Positions 26,428 to 35,314 are shown, counted from the stretch's first letter. The stretch: 64,000 bases of DNA from Natrinema caseinilyticum (GCF_024227435.1 NZ_CP100445.1:2167369-2231368), one strand, 5' to 3'. The notes: a model not told the origin generated them from the sequence alone. Made by a program: numbers and translations.

Positions 26428-27369
26428 GTGACCGAACCCGACCGATACTCGTTTCGCCGATACCTCGACGCCAAGCGAAGCGTCGACTGGCGCGCCCGGA
26501 ACCCGCGCGTCGCGGACGCGTTTCGCCGTGCGCTCGAGAGGGCCGACGAACCGGTCGAACTCTGCGAGATCGGTGCCGGAACGGGCGCGATGGTCGACGC
26601 GGTCCTCGAGTGGACGGGCAACACCGAGGTCCGATACACGGCCATCGACGCCGACTCGGCCCTCGTCGAGGCCGCGACCGACAGCATCGCCGATCGTGTG
26701 ACGGACCGCGGAAACGGCTCGGTCGGATCGGCCGGGGCGGCCGGATCGGACGGGTCGGTACGCGTCGACCGCGACGGGGCCGCGTTCGAGGTCGAGTTCC
26801 GCACCGGAGACGCGCTCGCCCACCTGTCGGACGCCGAGGAGTCGTACGACGCCGTCGTCGCCCAGGCCTTCCTCGATCTCACGGACGTGCAGTCGGCGCT
26901 CGAGGCGGTCGCGACCGGTCTTCGCCCGGGCGGCATCGCTTACTTCCCGATCACGTTCGACGGAGTGACGGCGTTTCTCCCGCCGGTCGACCCCGGACTC
27001 GACGACCGCGTCGAACGCCGGTTTCACCGCCGGATGGACACGACCGAGAAGGTCGGCGGCGAGACCGGCGACAGCGAGGCCGGCCGCCACCTCCTCACCG
27101 CGATTCCGGCGACCGGCGGTCGGGTCGTCGCGGCGGGCGGCTCCGACTGGGTCGTACGGCCGAGCGACGGCGGGTACGAGGCCGACGAGGCGTACTTCCT
27201 CCACCACATCGTCGACACCGTCGACTCCGCGCTCGAGGCCGACGGCGCGCTCGACGACGAGCGGAGACGCGCGTGGGCGACGACTCGCCACGAACAGATC
27301 GCGGCCGCAGATCTGGTCTACCTCGCCCACCAGTTGGACGTCCTCGGCCGGTGGCCGCCGGCGGAGTGA
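26428..27369 (+). CDS. SAM-dependent class I methyltransferase
   Basis: A 313-residue methyltransferase. Motif I is VELCEIGAGTGAMVD near residue 48, motif II YTAIDADSAL, and the motif IV-like DAVVAQAFLDLT sits further on. A Gly/Ser/Ala insertion (NGSVGSAGAAGSDGSV) precedes a variable part about residues 90-115. It starts 30 nt after the glycosyltransferase stop and is the last gene of the cluster. GTG start at 26428. The target is not identifiable by sequence; the glycosylated product of the cluster is one option. Confidence 0.82.
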   Translation: MTEPDRYSFRRYLDAKRSVDWRARNPRVADAFRRALERADEPVELCEIGAGTGAMVDAVLEWTGNTEVRYTAIDADSALVEAATDSIADRVTDRGNGSVGSAGAAGSDGSVRVDRDGAAFEVEFRTGDALAHLSDAEESYDAVVAQAFLDLTDVQSALEAVATGLRPGGIAYFPITFDGVTAFLPPVDPGLDDRVERRFHRRMDTTEKVGGETGDSEAGRHLLTAIPATGGRVVAAGGSDWVVRPSDGGYEADEAYFLHHIVDTVDSALEADGALDDERRRAWATTRHEQIAAADLVYLAHQLDVLGRWPPAE

Positions 27370-27464
27370 GCGGAATCGCGCGTGCGGCGACCGCCGGGTC
27401 CGACACGGACTCGGGAGATGACTACCCGGACGATTATAGGTCACCGGGAGGAGTAGCTCGAGTC

Positions 27465-27725
27465 ATGCACTGGGAACGGCGACGCGACCTGGAGGGCGGG
27501 AAGGAACTCGGCGTCTGGCTCCTCGTCGACGACGGAACGGTCGAAGCGGAACTGTACGTCGAGTCCCACGAGTACCGCGGCGGGGGATTCGACGTCTATA
27601 CCGCCACGCCCGACGGCGAGTGGACGCACGAGGGCGAGTTCGCGGACGTCTCGGCCGCCTTCGATCGGGCGCTCGACGTGCTCGAGACCAGTTCCCACCC
27701 GCTCACGGGGCCAGGCCCGGGGTGA
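27465..27725 (+). CDS. Small haloarchaeal protein of unknown function
   Basis: An 86-residue acidic protein: MHWERRRDLEGGKELGVWLL, then a middle with DVYTATPDGEWTHEGEF. It is probably an alpha/beta fold. A Shine-Dalgarno-like GGGAGGAG lies about 12 nt before the ATG and a TATA-like GATTATAGG about 25-33 nt before, so it has its own promoter. No family name is recognised. It is downstream of the methyltransferase in the same orientation. Confidence 0.65.
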   Translation: MHWERRRDLEGGKELGVWLLVDDGTVEAELYVESHEYRGGGFDVYTATPDGEWTHEGEFADVSAAFDRALDVLETSSHPLTGPGPG

Positions 27726-27879
27726 CATCCGCTCGTCCTGACGGGCGAGGCGCCCGCTTCGCACTTCCGTAAGGGTGGTCCCGGAGTGCGGTCCCACGCA
27801 ACGGTGAACCCAGAGTGCGGTCACGTCGACCGAAACGGGGTCCGATCGAGGGGACGTCCGTGCCCCCTGGACGAAATCG

Positions 27880-30132
27880 CTACTCGAACTTCTCGAGCAG
27901 CCGATCGTAGAAGAGCGGTTCGGCCGCGTCGTCGGTCGCCGACGCGGCTCCGCCGTTCGGTTCCGGGGTCGCTCGCGATTCGGTGGCCAGCTTCTCGACG
28001 ATCAGTTCCGGCGTCGACCGCGCCAGATGATCTTTGACCGGCGACCGATTGACCTCGAGGTCGCCGTCGACGAGTCCGACGGCTTCGATCCCGTCGACCG
28101 TGACGTCGAAATCGGCCATCTCCCGGATCTCGTCGGCCAGGTGGGAAACGAACACCGCCGTCGCGCCGTTCTCGGACAGCGCCTCCAGAATGCCGGCGAT
28201 GATCTTCGCCGACGCTCCGGGCTCGGTGATGCTCTCGAGTTCGTCGACGAGCACCAGCGACCCCGCTCCGCCCTCCGCGAGCGCGGCGAATTCGCGGACG
28301 GTCGACTCGAACGCGCCCGCGTCGAGCGTCCCCTGGGTCTTCGCGTGATAGTGCAGCGCGTCGAACCGCCGCAAACGCACGCTATCGGCGGGAACGGGCA
28401 ACCCCATGTGGGCCAGGACGACGGTGCTCGCGACCAGGTCCAGCGTGGAGGTCTTCCCGCCGCTGTTGACCCCAGAGAGCAGGGCCACCCCCGAGACGGC
28501 GTAGTCGACGGGGTCGATCGACTCGAAGGGCTCCTCGAGCAACGGTGAGCGGCCGCCTTCGATCGCGAATCCACCGCCGCCGTCGCGTTTGCTCGCGGTT
28601 TCACCGTCGTCTCGCGGTGGTTCGGAAGCCGCTTTGCGGCTTCCATCATCACGAGACGGCTTCGCCGTCTCGGACGACTCCGCCGCTCGACTGTCCGCGG
28701 AACTCCGTTCCGCGCGACTCGCTTCCGAGGCGCGTGGCGCCTCGCTGTCGCGTTTGCTCGCGGTTTCACCGCTCGCTTCCGAGGCGCGTGGCGCCTCGCT
28801 GTCCACAAACTCCGGCATCGTACACTCGAAGTCCCGGCCGAACCGCGCGATGGCGAGTTCGACGTCCAACTCGAGCGCCTCGCGGACGAGGTCGCGAGCG
28901 CCCTCGCGCTGGTCGGCGAGATCGGCCGCGAGGTCGCGCTTCAACCGTCCGGCGCGGCGCTCCCTGGCCGTCGTCAACTCCTCGCGGAGTCGACCCACGG
29001 CGTCCTCGTCGCGCTCGACCGGGAACGTCGGCTCGTCGCCGAACGCACGGCGAGCGATCTCCGCCTCGCCCTGATCGAGACCGAGCGCGTCGACCAGGTG
29101 GTCGCGGGCCGCCTCGACGGCCGCCGCGTAGTCGTCCGCGAGCTCTCGGGAGAGCAACGAATCGACGCCGGCGCCGCGTTCGACCAGCGAGAGCAGGTCC
29201 GACCCTTCGATCGTCACGTCTTGCTCGCGGATCGCCTCCCGCAGGCGATCGTTCGCCACGCTCTCGGCCGCACTCGCCGCCGCGTCGAGGTCGTCGACCG
29301 CCGTCGTCAGGCGATCGAGTTCTGCGTCTCCCGCGACCGTGCCGTCCTCCTCGAGCCGCGACAGGCCGTCTTCGAGCGCCTCGAGATCGCACGGTGGCTC
29401 GAGCCCGGCCGTCCGGTGGACGTCGATGGCCGCCTGCAACCGATTTCGATTGCGCGCGAAAAAGGAGAGGGGCCGCTCCGGGACGATTTCGGCGGGGTTC
29501 TCGAGCGCGTCGGGACGGATCTGCACGTCGCCCTCGAGCGCGACGCCCGCGAAGGACTCGTCGAGAGCGATCACGGTCGCGTAGCCCCGCGCGAGTTCGG
29601 CCAGCCCCTGTGCGTCCTCGACAACCTCGACTGAGAGTTCCGGGATCGCTTCGCGCGCGTCGCTGTAGCGCTCCGCGTCGGTCGTCGCCAGACAGCGTTC
29701 TCGAACCCGCACGTCGCCGGCTTCTCGGAGCGGTTCGACCCCCTCGAGCGCCTCGAGGACCGCGGGGTCGGGCTCGCGCTCGAGCGCCTCGGTCGCGAAC
29801 TCCTGTACCTCCGCGATGCGCGAGCGCCGCGAACTCGGATAGATCGTCTCGAGGCGCTGGGCGGCGTACTCGGTGACGGTTCGCGCCTTGAGCAGGCCGA
29901 GGAGTTTGCGGTAGACCTCGCTGGCGCGGTCGGTCGCGAGAAAGGTGCCCGGATCGTCGTGTTCGAGCCGGATTGCCCCGCGCGCGATGCGGGCGGCCCG
30001 CCCCTGGGTGATCCCCGGCGCGGTCGCGATCGCCGCCACGTCTCCGGTCCGGAGCGCACGCTCGGCGTCGTCGAGTTCCGCCAGCGCGCGGGCGGTCTTC
30101 TCGCCGACGCCCGGGATCGACTCGAGGTCCAT
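27880..30132 (-). CDS. MutS-family ATPase with helix-hairpin-helix N-terminus
   Basis: A 750-residue archaeal MutS-related protein. It starts with a helix-hairpin-helix (MDLESIPGVGEKTARALAEL). A coiled-coil core of about 330-440 follows, and the C-terminal MutS ATPase has Walker A SGVNSGGKTSTLD, Walker B LVLVDELESITEPG and VFVSHLADEI. Residues about 445-524 are a Ser/Arg/Asp/Glu-rich linker (EAPRASEAS repeated twice) whose DNA is a run of perfect hairpins (28624-28798). There is no mismatch-recognition domain I, so a MutS2/MutS5-like role is likelier than mismatch repair. ATG at 30132 is 78 nt from the divergent SagB-type gene. Confidence 0.85.
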   Translation of the reverse strand: MDLESIPGVGEKTARALAELDDAERALRTGDVAAIATAPGITQGRAARIARGAIRLEHDDPGTFLATDRASEVYRKLLGLLKARTVTEYAAQRLETIYPSSRRSRIAEVQEFATEALEREPDPAVLEALEGVEPLREAGDVRVRERCLATTDAERYSDAREAIPELSVEVVEDAQGLAELARGYATVIALDESFAGVALEGDVQIRPDALENPAEIVPERPLSFFARNRNRLQAAIDVHRTAGLEPPCDLEALEDGLSRLEEDGTVAGDAELDRLTTAVDDLDAAASAAESVANDRLREAIREQDVTIEGSDLLSLVERGAGVDSLLSRELADDYAAAVEAARDHLVDALGLDQGEAEIARRAFGDEPTFPVERDEDAVGRLREELTTARERRAGRLKRDLAADLADQREGARDLVREALELDVELAIARFGRDFECTMPEFVDSEAPRASEASGETASKRDSEAPRASEASRAERSSADSRAAESSETAKPSRDDGSRKAASEPPRDDGETASKRDGGGGFAIEGGRSPLLEEPFESIDPVDYAVSGVALLSGVNSGGKTSTLDLVASTVVLAHMGLPVPADSVRLRRFDALHYHAKTQGTLDAGAFESTVREFAALAEGGAGSLVLVDELESITEPGASAKIIAGILEALSENGATAVFVSHLADEIREMADFDVTVDGIEAVGLVDGDLEVNRSPVKDHLARSTPELIVEKLATESRATPEPNGGAASATDDAAEPLFYDRLLEKFE
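28624..28798. repeat. Five perfect 3-nt-loop hairpins inside the mutS-like gene
   Basis: Perfect palindromes at 28624-28644 (arm GGAAGCCGC, loop TTT), 28652-28672 (arm CGAGACGGC, loop TTC), 28696-28714 (arm CGCGGAAC, loop TCC), 28726-28744 and 28780-28798 (both arm CGAGGCGC, loop GTG). All lie in the coding linker. A direct repeat of about 25 nt (CGCGTTTGCTCGCGGTTTCA and a few flanking bases) also occurs near 28579 and 28749. Confidence 0.85.
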
Positions 30133-30210
30133 GTTCTCGAGCGGCGTAACAAACCGGAGCGAGAAAAAGTTCCCGCCCGGTTTTTCCGTTCTTCCGTGGT
30201 AGCACCTGGC

Positions 30211-31800
30211 ATGCCAATCGGGGCGCTCGAGTACCACGACCGAACGAAACACTCGCCCAGAAGCGTCCGCGAGGGGAGCCACGGGCTGGACTTCGACAAC
30301 GAGCCGACGCCGTACAAGGAGTACACGAATTTGGCCGCGAGACCGCTCGCGAACCGGATCCGACCGCCCCAGCAACCCGCGCTCGCGGCCATCGCCGAGC
30401 CGACGCCGGACGGCGGTTCGGCTCGAGACGACCCGCCGGACCTCGGACCCGTCACGACGCTCTGCTACGACGCCGCGGGGATCACCACGGAGCTCACCCG
30501 CCGCGGTCGCTCTCTGCTGTTCCGCGCGGCGGCGACCACCGGCGCGCTCTACCACGTCGACCTGTACGTCGTCTGCGGGGACCTCGAGAGCAGCGGCGAG
30601 GCAGCAGGCGAGGCGCTCGACCTCGAGGCCGGCGTCTACCACTTCGACCCGCGGACGCTGTCGCTCGACGTCCTCCGGGACGGGGACTACCGCGGGGTGC
30701 TCGCGACCGCCAGCGAACACGGGGGCGTCGCCGACGCGCCGCTGTCGTTCGTCGCGACCTCGACGTGGTGGCGAAACGCCTGGAAGTACGGAAATCGGAC
30801 CTTCCGCCACGCCTTCTGGGACTCCGGAACGACGCTCGCGAATCTGCTGGCTGTCGCCCACGCGCTCGAGTACCGCGCCGAGGTCGTCACCGGCTTCGCC
30901 GACCGTCCCGTCGCCGAATTGCTCGGCGTCGACCCCGCGCGCGAAGCGCCGCTCGAAATCGTCCCGATCGGCGCGGGCGACGCCGCCCCCGAGGTGGAGT
31001 CCACCGGCGTCGACCCGATCGATCCCGACACCGCGGCGCTCTCGCCCGACGAGAAGGACTTTCCCGTGATCGGCGAGGCGTGGTCGGCGGGCGAACTCGA
31101 GACCGGGTCCGCGGCCGAGGCCTGGCGCACGGAGACCCCGAGGGGGCCGCTCGGCACCCGCGAACCGGGCGACGGCGAACGGATCGCGCTCGAACCCGTC
31201 GATCACGAGACGGCTTCGCGCCGGCCGATACACGAGACGATCCGACGACGCGGCTCCTGTCGCGAGTACGAGCGCGACCCGATCAGCTTCCGAAAGCTCT
31301 CGACCGTCCTCGATCGGGCCGTCCGCGGCGTTCCGATGGACGTTCGCCGCGACGGCGAACGCGGCGGGTCCGCGGACGAGCCGCCGCTGTCGTTCGTCGA
31401 CCCCTACCTGCTCGTCACCGGCGTCGAGGGACTCGAGTCCGGGAGTTACCACTATCACCCGGGCGCGGGCGACCTCGAGCGATTACGGACCGGCGACTTT
31501 CGCGCCGAGGCGGGCCACCTCGCGCTGGATCAGCGGCTGGGAGCCGACGCCGCCGTCTGCGTCTACTTTCTGACCGACGTCGGGGAGGTCGTCGACGCGC
31601 TGGGTGACCGTGGATATCGGGTCGCACAGCTCGAGGCGGCGCTTACGGCTGGCCGGTTGTACCTGGGGACCTACGCCCACCGCGACCTCGGCGGGACCGG
31701 GCTGACGTTCTACGACGACGTCGTCTCGAACTTCTTCGCCCCGCGAGCCGCGGGACAGACGCCGATGTTCCTGTACACGATGGGGCGGCCGAACGGATAG
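30211..31800 (+). CDS. Fused double SagB-type (nitroreductase-fold) dehydrogenase
   Basis: A 529-residue protein with two SagB/ThcOx-type nitroreductase domains. Each half opens with a paired Arg-Ser/Cys and Tyr pattern (HSPRSVREGSHGLDF at 14-28; RRGSCREYERDPISF at about 347-361) and carries a YHFDP or YHYHPG loop followed by L..L..GD. SagB enzymes are FMN-dependent oxidases of azoline rings in peptide natural products, yet no YcaO or precursor gene is beside it, so that role is not assured. The ATG at 30211 is divergent from the MutS gene. Confidence 0.82.
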   Translation: MPIGALEYHDRTKHSPRSVREGSHGLDFDNEPTPYKEYTNLAARPLANRIRPPQQPALAAIAEPTPDGGSARDDPPDLGPVTTLCYDAAGITTELTRRGRSLLFRAAATTGALYHVDLYVVCGDLESSGEAAGEALDLEAGVYHFDPRTLSLDVLRDGDYRGVLATASEHGGVADAPLSFVATSTWWRNAWKYGNRTFRHAFWDSGTTLANLLAVAHALEYRAEVVTGFADRPVAELLGVDPAREAPLEIVPIGAGDAAPEVESTGVDPIDPDTAALSPDEKDFPVIGEAWSAGELETGSAAEAWRTETPRGPLGTREPGDGERIALEPVDHETASRRPIHETIRRRGSCREYERDPISFRKLSTVLDRAVRGVPMDVRRDGERGGSADEPPLSFVDPYLLVTGVEGLESGSYHYHPGAGDLERLRTGDFRAEAGHLALDQRLGADAAVCVYFLTDVGEVVDALGDRGYRVAQLEAALTAGRLYLGTYAHRDLGGTGLTFYDDVVSNFFAPRAAGQTPMFLYTMGRPNG

Positions 31801-31876
31801 CGCAGGGGACCGAACGGATAGCACGCACTGAGGCCGTTCTTGCACTTTTATACGGACGCGCGTCAGTCAAACGAAC

Positions 31877-31984
31877 ATGCAGTCGAAACGGCCGCCCGTT
31901 CCGTCGGGCTCGAGGCGGCGGCAGCGAACGCGAGCAATCGAGTATTCGAGCCGACGGAATCGGGGGTGGATACATGGAGTATGA
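31877..31984 (+). CDS. Possible upstream ORF overlapping the DUF368 start
   Basis: A 35-codon, Arg-rich frame (MQSKRPPVPSGSRRRQRTRA and on) whose ATG lies 25-34 nt after the TATA CTTTTATACGG at 31843-31853, where a leaderless message would begin. It terminates at 31982-31984, just past the DUF368 ATG at 31974. It may be a regulatory uORF or chance. Confidence 0.25.
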   Translation: MQSKRPPVPSGSRRRQRTRAIEYSSRRNRGWIHGV

Positions 31985-32933
31985 GCGTCCAGACGTCGTC
32001 ATGGATCGCCTCGAGTTGCTCCGGGCCTACGCGTACGGGCTCTGTATGGGCACGGCGGACGCCCTCCCCGGGGTCTCGGGCGGCACGGTTGCGCTCTTGC
32101 TCGGCTTCTACGGGCGATTGATCGCCGCCGTCACGGCCCTCACGCCCCACAAGGCCGTCACCGTTCTCCGGGGCTACGATCCCGATCGCCGGACACGTGC
32201 GCGGGAAACCTTGCTCGAGATGGATCTGCAGTTTCTGATTCCACTCGGCGTCGGGATGGTCACGGCGGTGGTCCTCGTCGCCGACGCGGTTTCCTCGCTC
32301 GAAGCGTCTCATCCGGTCGCGCTCTTCGGCTTCTTCACCGGGTTGATCGCCGCGTCGGCGATCACCCTCGGCCGGAGCCTTCGAGTCTCGTCCGTGGCTC
32401 ACGTCAGCGCTGCGATCGCCGGTGCCGGACTCGCGCTCCTGGTCGCGACCGGGATCGTCGAACTCCCCGGGAGCGGGCCGCTCGTCATCGCGTTCGCCGG
32501 TGCGATCGCCGTCAGTGCGATGATCCTGCCGGGGATCTCGGGCTCGTTGATCCTGATCCTGCTCGGCCAGTACGTCTTCCTCACGAACGAACTGACCGCG
32601 TTCGTCGGCGCACTGGGCGGCCTGCTCGGCGACGGCTCGCTCGCGACCCTCGTCGATCCGGGACTGACCGTCGTGCTGTTCGTCGCCGGGGGCGTCGTCG
32701 GGCTCGTCACGATCGCTCGCGTCGTGCGCGCGGCGCTGACCCGCCATCGCGAAGTGACCCTCGTCTTCCTCGTGAGCCTCATCGCCGGTTCGATCCCGGC
32801 ACCGTTGGGCCACATCGCAGCGTCGCACGCGTGGACGACGGAGACGATCGCGCTGACGGCCGGGTGGGCGACACTCGGCGTCCTCGTGTTGTTCGGACTC
32901 GAGTACCTCGTGGGCGGGTTCAATCCGGAGTAG
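31974..32933 (+). CDS. DUF368 polyprenyl-phosphate transporter
   Basis: A 319-residue membrane protein of the DUF368 (PopT) family, which recycles the carrier polyprenyl phosphate across the membrane in bacteria. The two hallmark loops are present: ADALPGVSGGTVALLLGFY near residue 30 and AMILPGISGSLILILLGQY near 185, both in hydrophobic surroundings. In haloarchaea the natural substrate would be dolichyl phosphate used for N-glycosylation. An in-frame ATG at 32001 is an alternative start. Confidence 0.87.
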   Translation: MEYERPDVVMDRLELLRAYAYGLCMGTADALPGVSGGTVALLLGFYGRLIAAVTALTPHKAVTVLRGYDPDRRTRARETLLEMDLQFLIPLGVGMVTAVVLVADAVSSLEASHPVALFGFFTGLIAASAITLGRSLRVSSVAHVSAAIAGAGLALLVATGIVELPGSGPLVIAFAGAIAVSAMILPGISGSLILILLGQYVFLTNELTAFVGALGGLLGDGSLATLVDPGLTVVLFVAGGVVGLVTIARVVRAALTRHREVTLVFLVSLIAGSIPAPLGHIAASHAWTTETIALTAGWATLGVLVLFGLEYLVGGFNPE

Positions 32934-33026
32934 AGCCCACTTACCTCGATTTCTGTTCGATCCGTCCCCTGGTCACGGCGGTCGCGACTCGAACGGGGTC
33001 TGCTGGGCGAGGGACCGCCGAACCCG

Positions 33027-33866
33027 TCACTCGCCATCGTAGCTCGCGATCCGACCCCACGTCGACTTCTTCCCCCAGAGCCCCGAGCGCATGCACTCGA
33101 GTTCGACGATCTGGGAGTTGTCGACGAAGAGGTTCACCCTCGGGCCGAACTGCTTGATGTACCACTCGAACACCTCGGGATCGGCGGCCTCGAAGACGCA
33201 GTTCTCCACGCCGAGGCCCTCGGCAATCTCGAACGCGACATCGGTCCGCCACTCGCGCACCCGTTCGGTGATCCCCTCCGACTCGACCATCACCTTGTAC
33301 GCGCCGGCATCGAGGTGGCGCTCGCCCTCCGCGATGGCGCTCGTCGGATCGATCGCCGCCTCCGATTCGAGTTCCTCGACACTCGAGGCGCCACCGGCGC
33401 CGAACTGGACGTTGATCTCCGGTTTCGCCTTCAGCCCCGTCTCCTGGACGAGTTCGGTCAGCGCGACCGCGTCGTCGACGTCGATCGCCAGGAAGCCGCT
33501 CGAGACCTCGACGATGTCGAAGCCGAGATCGGCGGCCTCCTCGACGTACCGCTCGACGTGATCGGGATCGCGGATGAGGACGTGTTCGATGAAGCCACCG
33601 GTCGAGACGGACACGTCGTACTCGTGGCAGACGTCGATCAGTTCCGTCACGGCGTCCTCGGGCATCAGCGCGAACGAGCCGCCGGAGAACTTGTAAATAT
33701 CGACGTACGCGCCCATCGTCTCGAGAATGTCACGGAGCTCGCGGGGCCCCATGGGATCGTAGTACGGACCGCGTATTTCGGTGATGCCGGTCGATCGCGG
33801 CTTTCCCTCGCGTTCGTTAACGTGTAGGAAGTCGAACGCACGGTCGGTGTTCTCGGCGTCGGACAT
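33027..33866 (-). CDS. comA: Phosphosulfolactate synthase (ComA family)
   Basis: A 279-residue TIM-barrel protein of the ComA/HSA32 family. Motifs: GITEIRGPYYDPMGPRELRD, VDIYKFSGGSFALMP, VSTGGFIEHVLI and EVSSGFLAIDVDDAV. ComA adds sulfite to phosphoenolpyruvate to make phosphosulfolactate for coenzyme M in methanogens. Haloarchaea have no coenzyme M pathway known, so the product may be sulfolactate or another sulfonate, or the reaction may differ. It is separated from MmgE/PrpD by about 100 nt on the same strand. Confidence 0.85.
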   Translation of the reverse strand: MSDAENTDRAFDFLHVNEREGKPRSTGITEIRGPYYDPMGPRELRDILETMGAYVDIYKFSGGSFALMPEDAVTELIDVCHEYDVSVSTGGFIEHVLIRDPDHVERYVEEAADLGFDIVEVSSGFLAIDVDDAVALTELVQETGLKAKPEINVQFGAGGASSVEELESEAAIDPTSAIAEGERHLDAGAYKVMVESEGITERVREWRTDVAFEIAEGLGVENCVFEAADPEVFEWYIKQFGPRVNLFVDNSQIVELECMRSGLWGKKSTWGRIASYDGE

Positions 33867-33964
33867 GCAGGAGCCACCTCCACGAGCAGGACTAAAACGC
33901 TGTCACGCGTCGGCCGATCGGCGTCGGGGCGCCTCGAGGGGCCGAACGGACGGCTCGCGGTCGG

Positions 33965-35314
33965 TCAGGCGAGCAGTGCCGTCAGATCGGACGCGTCGCG
34001 CTCGTCGAGCGATCTGATCGTCTCGACGATGGTATCGCGCTCGTCGGCGGGGAGGTGGTCGCCGGCGACCGCGTCGAACTTGTCCTCCAGGGCACCCCAG
34101 CCGATGGGGGCGGACGGATGGCCGCGGAAGGCGTCCTTCTCGACGCGGTAGGTCGTGCCGTCGTCCATCGTGACGTCGACGACGGCCGGCATCTCGCCCG
34201 CCTCGAAGCGCTCGGTGAGGTCGGGGTTTTCGGTCACGTCGACGATCCGGAGCAGTTCCTGGACGTCGTCGCGACGGATCCGGTCGGGTTCGTACTGCTC
34301 GAGCGAGAGGTCGCGGTCGATCAGCGCCGCGGCGAGCATGTAGGGCAGCGAGTGGTCCGCCTGGGCCCGGTTGCGAACCTCGTAGCGGTTGCCCTCCCCG
34401 CCGCCGATGATGAGCTTCGCCCCGCCGAACGTCTGGAGTTTGATGCCGGCGACCTCGCCCGGAGCGAGGTCCTCGCGCTCGGCGACCTCGATGATTCCCT
34501 CGACGGCGGACTGGGCGTACGTCTCGGCGACGTACCGCTTGGTCATCACGTCGTGGACGCGCTCGCCCGGCGAGAGGTCGACCTCGAAGGGGCCGGAGAT
34601 AACGTCCTGCCACCCCTTCCGTCCCTCGAAGAGATTCCGCGGTCCCGCCATTCCGTTCTCGGCCAGCATCGCCGAGTAGACCGCGTTACGGGCCGCGTTC
34701 GCCGACGCGATTCCCTTCCACTCGTTGATCTCGCCGGTGCGGGTGACTCGAAGGGCGTTGTGCGCGGTTCCGGCGATGGCGATCGCGTTGCGCGTCGCTC
34801 CGAACTCGAGACCCAGGGCTTTCGACGCGCCCGCGGCGGCCGAGATCACGGTGTGGGTGACGTGGTCGAACCCGCGGTCTCGAACGGGGGCGTTCCAGGC
34901 CAGTTCGGCCTGAATTTCGTAGGCGACGGCGAGTGCGGCCAGCAGCTCCTCTCCCGACCGATCGGCGTACTCCGCGGCGGCGACGACGGCGCCGACGTTG
35001 TCGCTCGGGTGGGGCGTCTCGCCCGGAGCGAGAAACGAGTCCATGTAATCGAGATACCGAACGAGCGCCGTGTTGTGCATCGCCGCCTGAACGGGCGATG
35101 CGCCTCGATCGCGTCGCCAGAGGGCACACGGGCCACCGTTCTCTACGTCCGCCACCGTGGTGGCGACGATCTCGGTCGGGCCAGCGTCCGCCGCGGCGAT
35201 GCCGATGCCGACCGCGTCGAGCACCCGGCGCTTGAGGGCGTCACGAACGTCCGGAGAGAGGTCGGCGTAGCCGGTCTCCTGAACGAACCTCGCGAACTCG
35301 CGGGTGGTAGTCAT
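33965..35314 (-). CDS. MmgE/PrpD-family protein
   Basis: A 449-residue member of the MmgE/PrpD superfamily, whose best-known enzymes are 2-methylcitrate dehydratase and cis-aconitate decarboxylase. The N-terminal helical domain begins RDALKRRVLDAVGIGIAAAD; SFLAPGETPHPSDNVGAVVA and KRYVAETYAQSAVEGII are family stretches. No methylcitrate synthase or lyase is adjacent, so the substrate is unassigned. It lies upstream of comA in the same direction and could share an operon with it. Confidence 0.86.
   Translation of the reverse strand: MTTTREFARFVQETGYADLSPDVRDALKRRVLDAVGIGIAAADAGPTEIVATTVADVENGGPCALWRRDRGASPVQAAMHNTALVRYLDYMDSFLAPGETPHPSDNVGAVVAAAEYADRSGEELLAALAVAYEIQAELAWNAPVRDRGFDHVTHTVISAAAGASKALGLEFGATRNAIAIAGTAHNALRVTRTGEINEWKGIASANAARNAVYSAMLAENGMAGPRNLFEGRKGWQDVISGPFEVDLSPGERVHDVMTKRYVAETYAQSAVEGIIEVAEREDLAPGEVAGIKLQTFGGAKLIIGGGEGNRYEVRNRAQADHSLPYMLAAALIDRDLSLEQYEPDRIRRDDVQELLRIVDVTENPDLTERFEAGEMPAVVDVTMDDGTTYRVEKDAFRGHPSAPIGWGALEDKFDAVAGDHLPADERDTIVETIRSLDERDASDLTALLA

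Noticed and set aside
25117-27444. A 775-codon minus-strand frame across the pterin-like cluster
   Set aside because: Long only because stop codons are rare in this strand of GC-rich DNA; it crosses five well-supported plus-strand genes and shows no motif.
27465-27725. Small acidic protein as sixth gene of the pterin-like cluster
   Set aside because: It has its own TATA and Shine-Dalgarno-like signals and lies 95 nt past the methyltransferase; no functional link can be supported.
30133-31458. The long N-terminal extension of the MutS-like frame to 31458
   Set aside because: It is antisense to the SagB-type gene; the HhH motif following the ATG at 30132 is the family start.
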